64,000 nt of DNA from Flavobacterium salmonis (GTDB lineage Bacteria > Bacteroidota > Bacteroidia > Flavobacteriales > Flavobacteriaceae). The notes under the pieces were generated by a model. It was given only the letters and a program-made list of their open reading frames with translations. It did not search any database and had not been told where the DNA came from. Location: the NCBI RefSeq assembly GCF_903819435.1, contig NZ_CAIJDP010000058.1, positions 62,001-126,000 of the forward strand, read 5' to 3'. The translations under genes were made by a program, and so were the position numbers. Below are positions 9,011 to 18,144 of the stretch, piece by piece (within the stretch, counting starts at the first letter, position 1; every line of letters starts with the position of its first letter).

Positions 9011-10711
9011 ATGGCATTATCAGAACAAGAAATCATAAGAAGAGAAAAACTTCAAAACTTACGCAACTTAGGAATCAATCCTTATCCGGCTAATCTTTTT
9101 CCTGTAAATCATACTTCGAAGCAGATAAAGGAAACGTTTGAAGAAGGTAAGAAGGTGATCGTTGCGGGACGTTTGATGAGTGTTCGTGATCAGGGAAAAG
9201 CTTGTTTTGCCGAATTGCAGGATAGTGAAGGACGTTTGCAATTGTACGTAAATCGCGATGTTTTGTGTGAAGGTGATGATAAAACTTTATACAACACGGT
9301 ATTTAAAAAATTAACTGATTTAGGGGATTTTATTGGTATTGAAGGAGAATTGTTTACTACGAAAGTGGGTGCGCAATGTATTCGCGTTGACGGTTTTACT
9401 TTTTTGAGTAAAACACTTCGTCCGTTGCCTTTGCCAAAAGTTGACGAAGACGGAAACATTCACGATGCATTTAATGATGCTGAGTTGCGTTACAGAATGC
9501 GTTATGTGGATTTAACAGTGAATCAACATGTTAAAGATACTTTTATCAAACGTACCAAGTTGTTTACTGCGATGCGTGGCTATTTTAATGATGCGGGTTA
9601 TCTTGAGGTTGAGACTCCGGTTTTACAGCCAATTGCAGGTGGTGCTTCGGCAAGGCCTTTTATTACGCATCATAATTCGCTTGATATTCCGCTTTACATG
9701 CGTATTGCGAACGAATTGTATTTAAAAAGATTAATTGTTGGTGGTTTTGAAGGTGTTTATGAGTTTTCTAAAAACTTTAGAAATGAAGGAATGGACAGAA
9801 CGCATAATCCTGAATTTACCGCTATGGAAATATATGTAGCCTACAAAGACTACAACTGGATGATGGAATTTGCTGAAGGCTTGCTTGAGCATTGTGCGAT
9901 TGCCGTTAACGGAACCAGCGAAGTTACTTTTGGCGAGCATAAAATCAACTTTAAAGCGCCTTATGCACGTGTGACGATGACAGATTCTATCAAACATTTT
10001 ACCGGATTTGATATTTCGGGAAAAACTGAACAGGAATTGTTTGAAGCTGCACGCGGAATGGGAATCGAGGTTGACAACACTATGGGTAAAGGAAAACTGA
10101 TTGATGAGATTTTTGGAGCGAAATGCGAAGGAAATTATATTCAGCCAACTTTCATTACGGATTATCCTAAAGAAATGTCTCCGCTTTGTAAAGAGCACCG
10201 TGATAATCCAGACTTAACTGAGCGTTTTGAATTAATGGTTTGCGGAAAGGAAATCGCCAATGCTTATTCTGAATTAAATGACCCAATTGACCAACGTGAG
10301 CGTTTTGAAGACCAAATGCGTCTTTCTGAAAAAGGTGACGATGAAGCAAACGGAATTATCGACGAGGATTTCTTAAGAGCCCTTGAATACGGTATGCCTC
10401 CAACATCCGGAATGGGAATTGGAATGGATCGTTTGATTATGTATTTAACAAATAACGCTTCTATCCAGGAAGTTTTATTGTTCCCGCAAATGCGTCCGGA
10501 GAAAAAACAAACAGTTGAACTTTCTGATGAAGAGAAATTCATCGTAGACTTATTGAAAGGAAATGACAATAAAATGGACCTTCAGCAATTAAAAATTACG
10601 GCAAATTTAAGCGGTAAAAAATGGGATGCTTCGATGAAAAATTTATCTAAACATGGTTTGACGAAAGTTGCTGTGGAGGGTGAGTTTAAGTTTGTGGAAT
10701 TGGTGGGGTAA
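9011..10711 (+). CDS. lysS: Lysine--tRNA ligase, class II
   Basis: Charges tRNA-Lys with lysine in the cytoplasm. The 566-residue product has an N-terminal OB-fold anticodon-binding domain (about 55-165, VIVAGRLMSVRDQGKACFAELQD), class II motif 2 (FRNEGMDRTHNPEFTAMEIY) and motif 3 (GMGIGMDRL). A C-terminal extension of some 60 residues after motif 3 is common in Bacteroidetes. The open frame runs upstream to 8924, but the ATG at 9011 is chosen because it starts the conserved MALSEQEIIRREKL and because the -7 box lies inside the upstream stretch. Confidence 0.97.
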   Translation: MALSEQEIIRREKLQNLRNLGINPYPANLFPVNHTSKQIKETFEEGKKVIVAGRLMSVRDQGKACFAELQDSEGRLQLYVNRDVLCEGDDKTLYNTVFKKLTDLGDFIGIEGELFTTKVGAQCIRVDGFTFLSKTLRPLPLPKVDEDGNIHDAFNDAELRYRMRYVDLTVNQHVKDTFIKRTKLFTAMRGYFNDAGYLEVETPVLQPIAGGASARPFITHHNSLDIPLYMRIANELYLKRLIVGGFEGVYEFSKNFRNEGMDRTHNPEFTAMEIYVAYKDYNWMMEFAEGLLEHCAIAVNGTSEVTFGEHKINFKAPYARVTMTDSIKHFTGFDISGKTEQELFEAARGMGIEVDNTMGKGKLIDEIFGAKCEGNYIQPTFITDYPKEMSPLCKEHRDNPDLTERFELMVCGKEIANAYSELNDPIDQRERFEDQMRLSEKGDDEANGIIDEDFLRALEYGMPPTSGMGIGMDRLIMYLTNNASIQEVLLFPQMRPEKKQTVELSDEEKFIVDLLKGNDNKMDLQQLKITANLSGKKWDASMKNLSKHGLTKVAVEGEFKFVELVG

Positions 10712-10737
10712 ATTCCTCTAAAATCATATAAAAATTT

Positions 10738-10767
10738 AAAAAGGAGCTTTTATTGAAGCTCCTTTTT
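10738..10767 (+). terminator. Terminator of lysS
   Basis: 12-bp stem AAAAAGGAGCTT/AAGCTCCTTTTT with loop TTATTG, ending in a T run. It insulates lysS from the ATPase gene. Confidence 0.85.
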
Positions 10768-10786
10768 CACATATAAATATTTTCCT

Positions 10787-10794
10787 TAATTTTG
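10787..10794 (+). promoter_or_regulatory. Possible -7 box of the ATPase-nuclease operon
   Basis: TAATTTTG fits TAnnTTTG and is the only such box between the lysS terminator and the ATPase ATG at 10800. Because it ends 5 nt before the ATG, transcription would begin at or very near the start codon, giving a leaderless message. Confidence 0.4.
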
Positions 10795-10799
10795 AAAAC

Positions 10800-12128
10800 A
10801 TGGAAAGAGCAAAACTTATTGTTAAAAATTTCGGCCCTCTAAAAGATATTGATATCGAAGTTAGAGAAATGGTTACTTTTATTGGGGCGCAGGCTTCTGG
10901 GAAGAGTACCTTGGCTAAATTGATTTCGATATTGGAAGATGATGATTTTAGAAATGACGACACTGTAACTTTCGAAGAAGAACTCAAAAAATATAATATT
11001 TTCAATTATTTAAAAGAAGAGACATTCATTTCTTATGATAATATAAATTACATTGAAAAAAGTCCTTTCTCATTAAAATATAATAAAGGCGTTTTTTCTA
11101 AAGCAACTGCTTTTAGATTTTTATCGTTAATCAAAGAAGTAAGTAAAGATGTAAATTCAGATCAAAAAAAAGTAATTAAAAGCTTAAAAAGAAGTTTAAA
11201 TTCAGAGATAGTAGATTGTTTCTCTAACAATTATGAAAAAACGCTCCATATATTTAATACAAAATCTCAAAAAATAAAATTTACAGAGTTTTTCAAAAGA
11301 AGTACTCTGCAAAATTTCAAAGAAAATTGCATCGATGAATTATTCGATATACTTGAAAAAGAAAAAACTACAGAAAATTATATTGAATTATTTGAACAAT
11401 TAATTGATCTTTTACCTAATTTATATCTATTTGACTCAATATATATTCCTTCCGAGCGGAGTTTTTTGCATTTAATAGAAGGAAAAGTTATGGGGTTAAT
11501 TAAAAGTGGAGTTAACATTCCTGAACATATATTAAATATAGGAACGGAATATGAAAAAGCATTGCAAACAATAAAAGAGTTACCATTAAGTATTATTGAC
11601 AAAAAAATTAAATACAAAAGAGAAGGTAAAACATCTTATATCTATCATAACGAAACCGAAAAGGTTGATTTATTAGAATCTGCATCAGGCTTACAATCCA
11701 TAATTCCAATTTTACTTTTAGTAGAATATTCTAAAACTTTAAAAGAAGAATACAATTTCAATTTTGTAGTCGAAGAGCCTGAATTAAATTTATATCCAAA
11801 AGCACAACATGAATTAATTAAATACTTAGTTAAAAACTGTTTGTTTGACCGAAAGAATTTAATCCTTACCACACATAGCCCATTTGTTTTGGCTTCTATA
11901 AACAATTTATTATTGGCTTATGATAGAGGGCAAACAAGACCTAAAGAAGTAAATAAAATCATAAAAAAAGAATCCTGGTTAAATCCTAAAAATTTCATTG
12001 CTTACGAATTGAAAAATGGTAAAGCAAAAAAAATCATGAATGATAAATTAGGACAGATTTCTGAAAATATGATTGATGGTGTTTCGGATGCTTTTGTTGA
12101 TGAATTTGATAAACTTTTAGATCTATGA
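10800..12128 (+). CDS. AAA/ABC-type ATPase of a two-gene defence-like unit
   Basis: 442 residues with the layout of overcoming-lysogenization-defect/SMC-like ATPases. Walker A is GAQASGKST (29-37); a signature-like SASGLQS is at 294-300; Walker B is NFVVEEPELNLYP (321-333); the switch histidine is in LTTHSPFVLAS (H359). A YIPSER motif at 215-220 precedes the second half of the head. A Lys/Glu-rich helical insertion lies between the two halves. No TOPRIM or nuclease domain is fused to it. Its stop overlaps the start of the next gene (ATGA at 12125-12128), so the two are translationally coupled. The pair sits between terminators among housekeeping genes and is by eye more A/T-rich than lysS, consistent with acquisition. 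Similar ATPases work in Septu, Gabija, PARIS and AbiL-type systems, but none of those matches is established here. Confidence 0.8.
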   Translation: MERAKLIVKNFGPLKDIDIEVREMVTFIGAQASGKSTLAKLISILEDDDFRNDDTVTFEEELKKYNIFNYLKEETFISYDNINYIEKSPFSLKYNKGVFSKATAFRFLSLIKEVSKDVNSDQKKVIKSLKRSLNSEIVDCFSNNYEKTLHIFNTKSQKIKFTEFFKRSTLQNFKENCIDELFDILEKEKTTENYIELFEQLIDLLPNLYLFDSIYIPSERSFLHLIEGKVMGLIKSGVNIPEHILNIGTEYEKALQTIKELPLSIIDKKIKYKREGKTSYIYHNETEKVDLLESASGLQSIIPILLLVEYSKTLKEEYNFNFVVEEPELNLYPKAQHELIKYLVKNCLFDRKNLILTTHSPFVLASINNLLLAYDRGQTRPKEVNKIIKKESWLNPKNFIAYELKNGKAKKIMNDKLGQISENMIDGVSDAFVDEFDKLLDL

Positions 12129-12628
12129 GTTTTGATGAGCTATTGGCTAATTTTCCTAATCTGGAAAAAGATGTTTGTTATAAAATATTAATTGATCCAA
12201 TTTACTTTCTAGAAGAAATAAAAGATTCCATAGTTACATTTAGATCTGAAGAAGAATATTGGAATCTTTGTTTAGAAAATGAAAATTCGAAAGAAATTTT
12301 ATTTCTCGAAAACGAATATTCTGTCATGAAGAATGAAAAATCTAAAAAATGTGACTGGGTAGTTTATGAAAACAAAAACATTTATTTCATTGAATCAAAA
12401 GATGTCAAACTACGAAATAGAAAAAAAGAAAGAAATGATGCAACAGAACAATTAATTGCAACAATTAAGTTTTATAATTCAGAAATAGATCTAAGTTCAT
12501 TTTCAATTTTCTCTCAAATTTGTTTTAAATCCAAATCAAGAGTAATTAAAGCCGGAGATCAAGCACGAAAAGTTTTATTCAAACAATATAACTCGGAATT
12601 TTCAGAAGGTAATTTTATAAAATTCTAA
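12125..12628 (+). CDS. Small PD-(D/E)XK nuclease-like partner of the ATPase
   Basis: 167 residues, not a family I recognise by name. The central part fits a restriction-endonuclease-like core: D77 in CDWVVYENKNIYF, then E90-S91-K92 as the E-x-K element on the next strand, then Q109 in ATEQL on a following helix. An acidic pair before D77 (E62, E64) could complete the site. The N-terminal 60 residues are helical. Coupling to the ATPase by an ATGA overlap implies the products act together, perhaps with the ATPase as sensor and this protein as nucleic-acid-cutting effector. Nuclease function is inferred from motif spacing only. Confidence 0.6.
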   Translation: MSFDELLANFPNLEKDVCYKILIDPIYFLEEIKDSIVTFRSEEEYWNLCLENENSKEILFLENEYSVMKNEKSKKCDWVVYENKNIYFIESKDVKLRNRKKERNDATEQLIATIKFYNSEIDLSSFSIFSQICFKSKSRVIKAGDQARKVLFKQYNSEFSEGNFIKF

Positions 12629-12634
12629 AATTTC

Positions 12635-12667
12635 AAACCCGACAGATTTTTAAAACCTGTCGGGTTT
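12635..12667. terminator. Bidirectional terminator / palindromic repeat
   Basis: Perfect 11-bp stem AAACCCGACAG/CTGTCGGGTTT followed by a T run. It lies between the convergent nuclease-like gene and D-lactate dehydrogenase. A related palindrome with CCTAACAG arms is at 38241-38267, so this is also a dispersed repeat. Confidence 0.8.
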
Positions 12668-12674
12668 ATTTTTT

Positions 12675-13685
12675 TTAAACCAATAATGCCCCTTTATTTT
12701 CAATATCATTCTGAACTAAAAGTGATTTTATATTATTAAAAGTCACCAAAGCAATCTGCGTTAAAGCTTCATTGGTAAAAAATGCCTGATGTGCCGTTAC
12801 TAACACATTTGGAAAACTCATTAATCTTTGAATTGCATCATCCTGAATTATATCGGCTGATAAATCCCTAAAGAACAGTTTCTCTTCCTGTTCGTAAACA
12901 TCGATTCCTAAATAACCTATTTTCCCTTCTTTTAAACCCTGAATTATACAGGCAGTTTCAATTAATCCTCCTCTGCTTGTATTGATAATCATTACGTGAT
13001 CTTTCATCAAAGCGATTGATTTTTCATTGATAACATGCTTGGTTTGCTCATTTAACGGGCAGTGAAGTGAAATAATATCACTTGATTTAAAAATAGTCTC
13101 TAAAGACACAAATTCAACTCCATCCTTCTCCATTTCAGAGTTTGTCACAATATCATACGCTAAAACTTTACAGCCAAAACCCAAGGCAATTTTCGCAAAA
13201 GCTTTTCCGATATTTCCTGTTCCGATAATTCCGATTGTTTTTCCGAATAAATCGAAACCTAACAATCCGTTTAACGAAAAGTTTTGTTCACGGACTCTGT
13301 TGTAGGCTTTGTGTGTTTTTCTGTTTAATGTTAAAATCATGGCCATTGCATGTTCTGCAACAGCTTGTGGTGAATACGCCGGAACACGGCACACTTTTAA
13401 GTTGTATTTTTTGGCTGCTTCTAAATCGACATTATTAAAACCTGCACAACGTAATGCAATAATTCTCACGTCTCTTTCAGCCAATTGTTTGATTACAGCT
13501 TCGTTGACTATATCGTTGACGAAAACACAGACAATTGCTGCATTTTCGATTAGAATAACCGTCTGTGGATTTAGCTGTGTTTCATAAAAATCTAACTGAT
13601 AACCAAAATCATTGTATTTATTAAAAAAGATTTTATCATAGGGCTGTGTAGAAAAAATAGCAATTTTGTTTGTTGCTGAACTCAT
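12675..13685 (-). CDS. ldhA: D-lactate dehydrogenase (2-hydroxyacid dehydrogenase family)
   Basis: NAD-dependent reduction of pyruvate to D-lactate, a fermentative outlet. The 336-residue product has the dinucleotide-binding loop GTGNIG (155-160), the catalytic arginine in NTSRGG (R238), the acid in VYEQE (E267) and the proton-donor histidine in VTAHQAF (H299). The substrate-binding stretch RCAGFNNVDL (79-88) is that of LdhA-type enzymes rather than glycerate dehydrogenases. Single gene with its own terminator shared with the convergent unit. Confidence 0.9.
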   Translation of the reverse strand: MSSATNKIAIFSTQPYDKIFFNKYNDFGYQLDFYETQLNPQTVILIENAAIVCVFVNDIVNEAVIKQLAERDVRIIALRCAGFNNVDLEAAKKYNLKVCRVPAYSPQAVAEHAMAMILTLNRKTHKAYNRVREQNFSLNGLLGFDLFGKTIGIIGTGNIGKAFAKIALGFGCKVLAYDIVTNSEMEKDGVEFVSLETIFKSSDIISLHCPLNEQTKHVINEKSIALMKDHVMIINTSRGGLIETACIIQGLKEGKIGYLGIDVYEQEEKLFFRDLSADIIQDDAIQRLMSFPNVLVTAHQAFFTNEALTQIALVTFNNIKSLLVQNDIENKGALLV

Positions 13686-13880
13686 ACTAACGAATTTTTA
13701 AATGTGTTACAAGCGTGATACATTATTAAAATTAAGCAAATAATTCCGTCATTTCATCACCATCACGAAAACCTTTTAAAAAAAATATTCAATTTGTTAA
13801 AGAATCTATAATTCTGAGGATCAGATTAAACCTATTTAACTTGATAAAGTCTAAATGATATAACCTTAAAAAAACAAATC

Positions 13881-14333
13881 ATGAAAAAATTATTTATGGC
13901 AGCTTTATTATTCGTTGGAGTAGCAAGTTTTGCCCAGGATGGCGATGCCGAGATGGATCAAAAACCAATGCGCGAACAAAGAGAGCGATTAACTCCGGAA
14001 CAGCGTAATGAAAAACAACTGAAAAAACTAACTTCTGAATTGACTTTAGATGCAAAACAACAAGAGAAAGTAAAGCAATTGATTGCTGAAAGAAGTGCTA
14101 AGACGGAAAAATTAAGAGAAGCCCGAAAAGAGCAAAGAGAAAAAGGCACAAAACTAACTGCTGAACAGAGAGAAGCCTTCAAAAAAGAAATGACAGCAGA
14201 AATGAATGCAAATGACACTAAAATGAAAGAAATCTTAACTGCCGATCAATACACAAAATGGAAAAAAAATCAGGAGGAAAATAAAGACAAGGTAAGAGAT
14301 AAAATGAGAGAACGCAAAAATGACAACCTATAA
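13881..14333 (+). CDS. Small periplasmic Spy/CpxP-like protein
   Basis: 150 residues. Signal peptide MKKLFMAALLFVGVASFAQ, then a highly charged, helical protein rich in Lys, Glu and Gln. Two LT(P/A)EQR motifs (about 38-42 and 93-97) and ILTADQYTKWKK near the C-terminus resemble the LTxxQ helices of Spy/CpxP-type periplasmic chaperones and DUF4890. Likely a periplasmic chaperone-like or metal-stress protein; client and regulator are unknown. Stands alone between ldhA and hemL. Confidence 0.7.
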   Translation: MKKLFMAALLFVGVASFAQDGDAEMDQKPMREQRERLTPEQRNEKQLKKLTSELTLDAKQQEKVKQLIAERSAKTEKLREARKEQREKGTKLTAEQREAFKKEMTAEMNANDTKMKEILTADQYTKWKKNQEENKDKVRDKMRERKNDNL

Positions 14334-14342
14334 CATTAAAAC

Positions 14343-14370
14343 AAGAAAGAGGCCCGAAAGCCTCTTTCTT
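14343..14370. terminator. Bidirectional terminator
   Basis: Perfect 11-bp stem AAGAAAGAGGC/GCCTCTTTCTT with a 6-nt loop between the convergent Spy-like gene and hemL. Confidence 0.85.
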
Positions 14371-14375
14371 TATTA

Positions 14376-15662
14376 TTAAAAAGTTTTAGAAACCTTATCA
14401 ATTGCATTAATAGTAAAATCTAAATCTTCATAAGTTAAAGCATCTGTAATAAACCAGGTTTCGTATGCTGATGGCGCAATATAAACGCCTTCCTGCAACA
14501 AACCGTGGAAGAATTTCTTAAACGTTTCGTTATCGCCTTTTGCAGCTGTTTGAAAATCGGTAACCGGATTTGCATCAAAATGTACAGAAATCATTGAACC
14601 AACTCTGTTGATTGTAAAGACAATATTATTCGCTTTTAAAACCCTGTCAATTCCTGCTTTCAGATAAGCTGTTTTTTCTTCTAATCGGGTAAAAATTTCA
14701 GGATCATTATTTAAAGATTGCAGCATCGCTAATCCGGCAGCCATTGCCAGTGGATTCCCTGATAATGTTCCAGCCTGATAAACCGGACCAAGAGGTGCTA
14801 AATGATTCATAATTTCTTCACGTGCAGCAAAAGCACCAACCGGCAATCCGCCACCGATTACTTTTCCGAATGTTACAATATCAGCATCAATATTGAATAA
14901 TTCCTGAACACCGCCTTTTGCCAAACGGAAACCTGTCATTACCTCATCAAAAATCAGTAAAATTCCGTTTGCGGTACATAAATCTCTTAAACCTTGTAAG
15001 AAACCTTTCTGAGGCGGAATACAGCCCATATTTCCTGCAACGGCTTCAATAATAATGGCTGCAATTTCTCCTTTATTAGCTTCGACTAAAGTTTTTACAT
15101 TCTCTAAATCATTGTATTTCGCCAATAACGTATCTTTTGCAGTTCCTTCTGTAACTCCGGGACTGTTTGGTGAGCCAAAAGTTACGGCTCCACTTCCGGC
15201 CTGAATCAAAAAAGAATCAGAATGTCCGTGGTAACAGCCTGCAAATTTGATGATTTTGTCTCTTTTTGTAAACCCACGAGCCAGACGAATCGCACTCATA
15301 CAAGCTTCTGTACCTGAGTTTACAAAACGGATTTTATCAATATTCGGAACCATTGAAACGGCTAAAGCTGCTATTTCTGTTTCCAGTTCTGTTGGCATTC
15401 CAAATGAAGTTCCCAGTTTTGCTTTTTCGATTACCGCATCCACAACCGGCTTATAGGCATGACCCAAAACCATTGGTCCCCAGGAGTTAATATAATCGAT
15501 TAATTTATTTCCGTCTTCATCAAATAAATAAGCACCTTTAGCACTTTTTACAAAAATTGGAGTTCCACCCACGGCTTTAAATGCTCTAACCGGTGAATTT
15601 ACGCCACCCGGAATTACTTTTTCTGCTTCAGCAAAAAGCTGACTACTTCTTTTATAAATCAT
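14376..15662 (-). CDS. hemL: Glutamate-1-semialdehyde 2,1-aminomutase
   Basis: PLP enzyme that converts glutamate-1-semialdehyde to 5-aminolevulinate in the C5 haem pathway. 428 residues. Landmarks are the [18 protein letters not shown] start, [16 protein letters not shown] (115-130), the PLP-contacting [10 protein letters not shown] (237-246) and the Schiff-base lysine K267 in [14 protein letters not shown]. No other haem gene is adjacent. The gap to the next gene holds TCTAAGAAGTCTAA-type repeats. Confidence 0.97.
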   Translation of the reverse strand: MIYKRSSQLFAEAEKVIPGGVNSPVRAFKAVGGTPIFVKSAKGAYLFDEDGNKLIDYINSWGPMVLGHAYKPVVDAVIEKAKLGTSFGMPTELETEIAALAVSMVPNIDKIRFVNSGTEACMSAIRLARGFTKRDKIIKFAGCYHGHSDSFLIQAGSGAVTFGSPNSPGVTEGTAKDTLLAKYNDLENVKTLVEANKGEIAAIIIEAVAGNMGCIPPQKGFLQGLRDLCTANGILLIFDEVMTGFRLAKGGVQELFNIDADIVTFGKVIGGGLPVGAFAAREEIMNHLAPLGPVYQAGTLSGNPLAMAAGLAMLQSLNNDPEIFTRLEEKTAYLKAGIDRVLKANNIVFTINRVGSMISVHFDANPVTDFQTAAKGDNETFKKFFHGLLQEGVYIAPSAYETWFITDALTYEDLDFTINAIDKVSKTF

Positions 15663-15740
15663 TTTTTTTGAGATTATTAGATCTTAGACTTCTTAGATTT
15701 TTTTCCAATTGACAATTTATAATTAACAATTTATAATTAA

Positions 15741-16622
15741 TTATTTCACTTTCAATCTTTGTCCAACGGAAAGCGTATTATCTGAAAGATTATTTTTTTG
15801 TTTTAAATCATCAACCAGTATGTTGAATTTTTTGGATATCGAATACAAAGTATCTCCTTTTTGGACTTCGTATAAATTCGGATCGTTTGAATTTGAAACT
15901 GAAGACGAAGAAGAACTCCTTACCGGTTCTGACTTATTAATTGCCGTATAATTTTTTCCTGTAACCTGACAATCGTACTGATGCAGATTATAACGCTCAA
16001 TATAACTGATTAATTTATCCGGATAATTAGGATCCGTCGCATAGCCGCAAGCCCTCAGTCCTTTTGACCATGCTTTGTAATCGTCTTTTTCATACGTAAA
16101 CAAAACGGCATATCTGTTTTTACCCACCAAAAATAAAGCGTGATCCCGATACGATTCTGACGCTTCTCTGTATTTCCTAAAACATTCCTGAGACGAATCA
16201 TCGTCATGACGAACACTTTCCCCAAGCCAGTCATTGTGGCATTTTATTCCGAAATGATTATTTGCTGACAACGCCAGATCTCCTCTTCCAGCTCCTGATT
16301 CCAGAATTCCCTGTGCCAGAATAATACTTGCCGGAATACCGTATTTTTGCATGTTTCCCATGGCAATATCTTTGTATTGCAAAACATAATCGGTGATTAA
16401 ACTGCTGGTAACAACTGTTTTTGAAGTCGATTGAATAACTTCAGTTGTGTTATTTGTAGAAGGATATTTAGCAATTGGTTTAGAATAAGTCCCTTTTTTA
16501 GTCGAAGCTGTTCCGGGTCTTTGAACCGCTGCCTGTTTTTTAGTTGTTGCGATAGTGGGTTTGCTGGAAGAACAGCTTGCCAATACTGCGACTACGAAGA
16601 GTGTAATTATTTTTTTAAACAT
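15741..16622 (-). CDS. Lipoprotein endo-beta-N-acetylglucosaminidase with C-terminal LysM
   Basis: Peptidoglycan hydrolase, 293 residues. A lipoprotein signal (VVAVLASC) is followed by a low-complexity linker to about residue 70, a glucosaminidase domain (about 75-215) with the catalytic glutamate E108 in LAQGILESGAGRG and SANNHFGIKCH, and a LysM cell-wall-binding module at the C-terminus (YEVQKGDTLYSISKKFNI). The ATG at 16622 is used; one codon upstream is a TTG. It overlaps the stop of the ACC-deaminase-like gene by 8 bp, making it the last gene of a three-gene operon. Confidence 0.9.
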   Translation of the reverse strand: MFKKIITLFVVAVLASCSSSKPTIATTKKQAAVQRPGTASTKKGTYSKPIAKYPSTNNTTEVIQSTSKTVVTSSLITDYVLQYKDIAMGNMQKYGIPASIILAQGILESGAGRGDLALSANNHFGIKCHNDWLGESVRHDDDSSQECFRKYREASESYRDHALFLVGKNRYAVLFTYEKDDYKAWSKGLRACGYATDPNYPDKLISYIERYNLHQYDCQVTGKNYTAINKSEPVRSSSSSSVSNSNDPNLYEVQKGDTLYSISKKFNILVDDLKQKNNLSDNTLSVGQRLKVK

Positions 16623-17523
16623 CAATTTTGAGTATTGGTAATTTTTTCTGCTTCAATTTGATATTCATTCCCGCAATTCCCTGCAATCCACCGGTGTGAA
16701 TGAGTAAAATTTTTGAATGTGCAGAAAAATAGTTTTTATGGATTAAATCAATAACGCCAAAAACCATCTTTCCCGTATAAATTGGATCTAAAGGCACTTT
16801 ATTTTCTTCAAAAAAAGAATTGATAAATTCGATTAATTCCAAATTTACCTTGCCATAACCTCCAAAATGATAGTCCGAAATTAAATTCCAGTTATCTTTT
16901 TGGGCAAAAATACGAATTTCATCGTTTAAAAAGTTACCTTTTAACGCCGGAAACCCTAAAATTTGCTGATTTGGCAACGCATTATTTATTAATCCTGAAA
17001 TGGTTCCCCCAGTTCCAACTGCACAGCAAACATAATTAAAAACTGAATCTTCATCAGTCAAAATTTCTTCGCAGCCTTTCACCGCCAGTACGTTTGTACC
17101 GCCTTCGGGAACTAAATAAAAATCTCCGAATTTCTCTTTTAAATTTTTAATGTATGATTCTTCGTTTTTTAAACGATAATTTTCTCTGGAAACAAATTCA
17201 AATTGCATTCCGTTTTCCTGTGCGAATTTAAGGGTTGGATTTTCTTCTATTTTATCCAAAAGTTCATCACCGCGAATGATTCCGATTGTTTTAAACCCCT
17301 GCTCTTTTCCTGCATAAGCCACAGCTGCAATATGGTTCGAAAATGCGCCGCCAAAAGTCAGTAAAGTATCTTTGTTTTCGGCTTTCGCCTGAAGCAAATT
17401 GTATTTCAGTTTCCTGAATTTATTTCCCGATACAAAAGGATGAATCAGATCTTCACGCTTTATCGTCAAAGAAATGTCGTTTGAAAACTGAATATTTATG
17501 GGCTGATTAAAAACTGGATTCAT
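16615..17523 (-). CDS. PLP-dependent ACC deaminase / D-cysteine desulfhydrase family enzyme
   Basis: 302 residues of fold-type II PLP enzyme. The Schiff-base lysine is K35 in SGNKFRKLKYNL, the family landmark; GGAFSNHIAAVAYAG binds the cofactor and CAVGTGGTISGL holds the phosphate loop. Members cleave 1-aminocyclopropane-1-carboxylate or D-cysteine; the sequence alone does not separate them, and D-cysteine desulfhydrase activity is more likely in a non-plant-associated bacterium. It overlaps the upstream small gene by 4 bp and the downstream glucosaminidase by 8 bp. Confidence 0.88.
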   Translation of the reverse strand: MNPVFNQPINIQFSNDISLTIKREDLIHPFVSGNKFRKLKYNLLQAKAENKDTLLTFGGAFSNHIAAVAYAGKEQGFKTIGIIRGDELLDKIEENPTLKFAQENGMQFEFVSRENYRLKNEESYIKNLKEKFGDFYLVPEGGTNVLAVKGCEEILTDEDSVFNYVCCAVGTGGTISGLINNALPNQQILGFPALKGNFLNDEIRIFAQKDNWNLISDYHFGGYGKVNLELIEFINSFFEENKVPLDPIYTGKMVFGVIDLIHKNYFSAHSKILLIHTGGLQGIAGMNIKLKQKKLPILKIDV

Positions 17524-17855
17524 TTTAATTTTATGTATTTCAGAAACTGAAAAAATGACCGTTTCTTCAGATAAGTTAAATTGGTTTCATTTTCGTATGC
17601 CTCTCTTTCAAAACTAATATTTCTATAGGCCAAATCTCTGTTTTTGTATTGGATAGAACGAATAAAAAACTCTAAAATGTACCAAATAAAAAACGGAAGA
17701 ATCAACATTTCTATTTGCTGTCTTAAATGTATTTTTTCGTGATTTAAAAAAATAACATTTACCTGATCTTTATAATATTTTACTAAAATGAATGGAAAAA
17801 CAGCCATTCCGCGATAGCCCTTCGGAATTAAATATTTAGCAACAATCAGAAACAT
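17520..17855 (-). CDS. Small membrane protein with HExxH motif
   Basis: 111 residues, first gene of the operon with the ACC-deaminase-like enzyme (4-bp overlap). It carries HEKIHLRQQIE (residues about 39-49), an exact HExxH zinc-binding pattern, followed by a hydrophobic segment (MLILPFFIWYILEFFI) and a downstream acidic candidate ligand in SFEREAYENE. It resembles a minimal fragment of M56/M48-type membrane peptidases. This short form appears to be common in Flavobacteriaceae. Peptidase activity is a guess. Confidence 0.65.
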   Translation of the reverse strand: MFLIVAKYLIPKGYRGMAVFPFILVKYYKDQVNVIFLNHEKIHLRQQIEMLILPFFIWYILEFFIRSIQYKNRDLAYRNISFEREAYENETNLTYLKKRSFFQFLKYIKLK

Positions 17856-17967
17856 TGGCTGTAAAATTTATAAATTTGTAGTTATAAAATTGTTCGATTT
17901 CAATAAAATCACAATCGATTAATTGTTTTTCCGATTTAATGAAACGCCAATTGACACAAAATAGTTT

Positions 17968-18144
17968 ATGAAAGAGCAAAGTAATGAAAATAAATTAATC
18001 GAAGGCGAAGATTTTTACTATACACCCGAAGGTTATAAGTGCTTTACTGAAAAACACCATTTAAAACGTGGTTACTGCTGCAAAAGCGGCTGTCGCCATT
18101 GTCCGTATGGTTTTGATAAACGAACGGGAGAAATAAGGAAATAG
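17968..18144 (+). CDS. DUF5522-type Cys-rich mini-protein
   Basis: 58 residues from the ATG at 17968 to TAG at 18142-18144. The C-terminal half has a cysteine/histidine cluster, YCCKSGCRHCPYGF, that would bind zinc or another metal. The N-terminus is acidic (LIEGEDFYYTPEGYKCFT). This matches the short DUF5522 family that I recall from many bacteria and eukaryotes, whose function is unknown. It is divergent from the HExxH operon. Confidence 0.8.
   Translation: MKEQSNENKLIEGEDFYYTPEGYKCFTEKHHLKRGYCCKSGCRHCPYGFDKRTGEIRK

Noticed and set aside
9731..10198. 155-codon antisense frame inside lysS
   Set aside because: Shadow of the lysS reading frame; composition is unlike a protein and lysS is certain.
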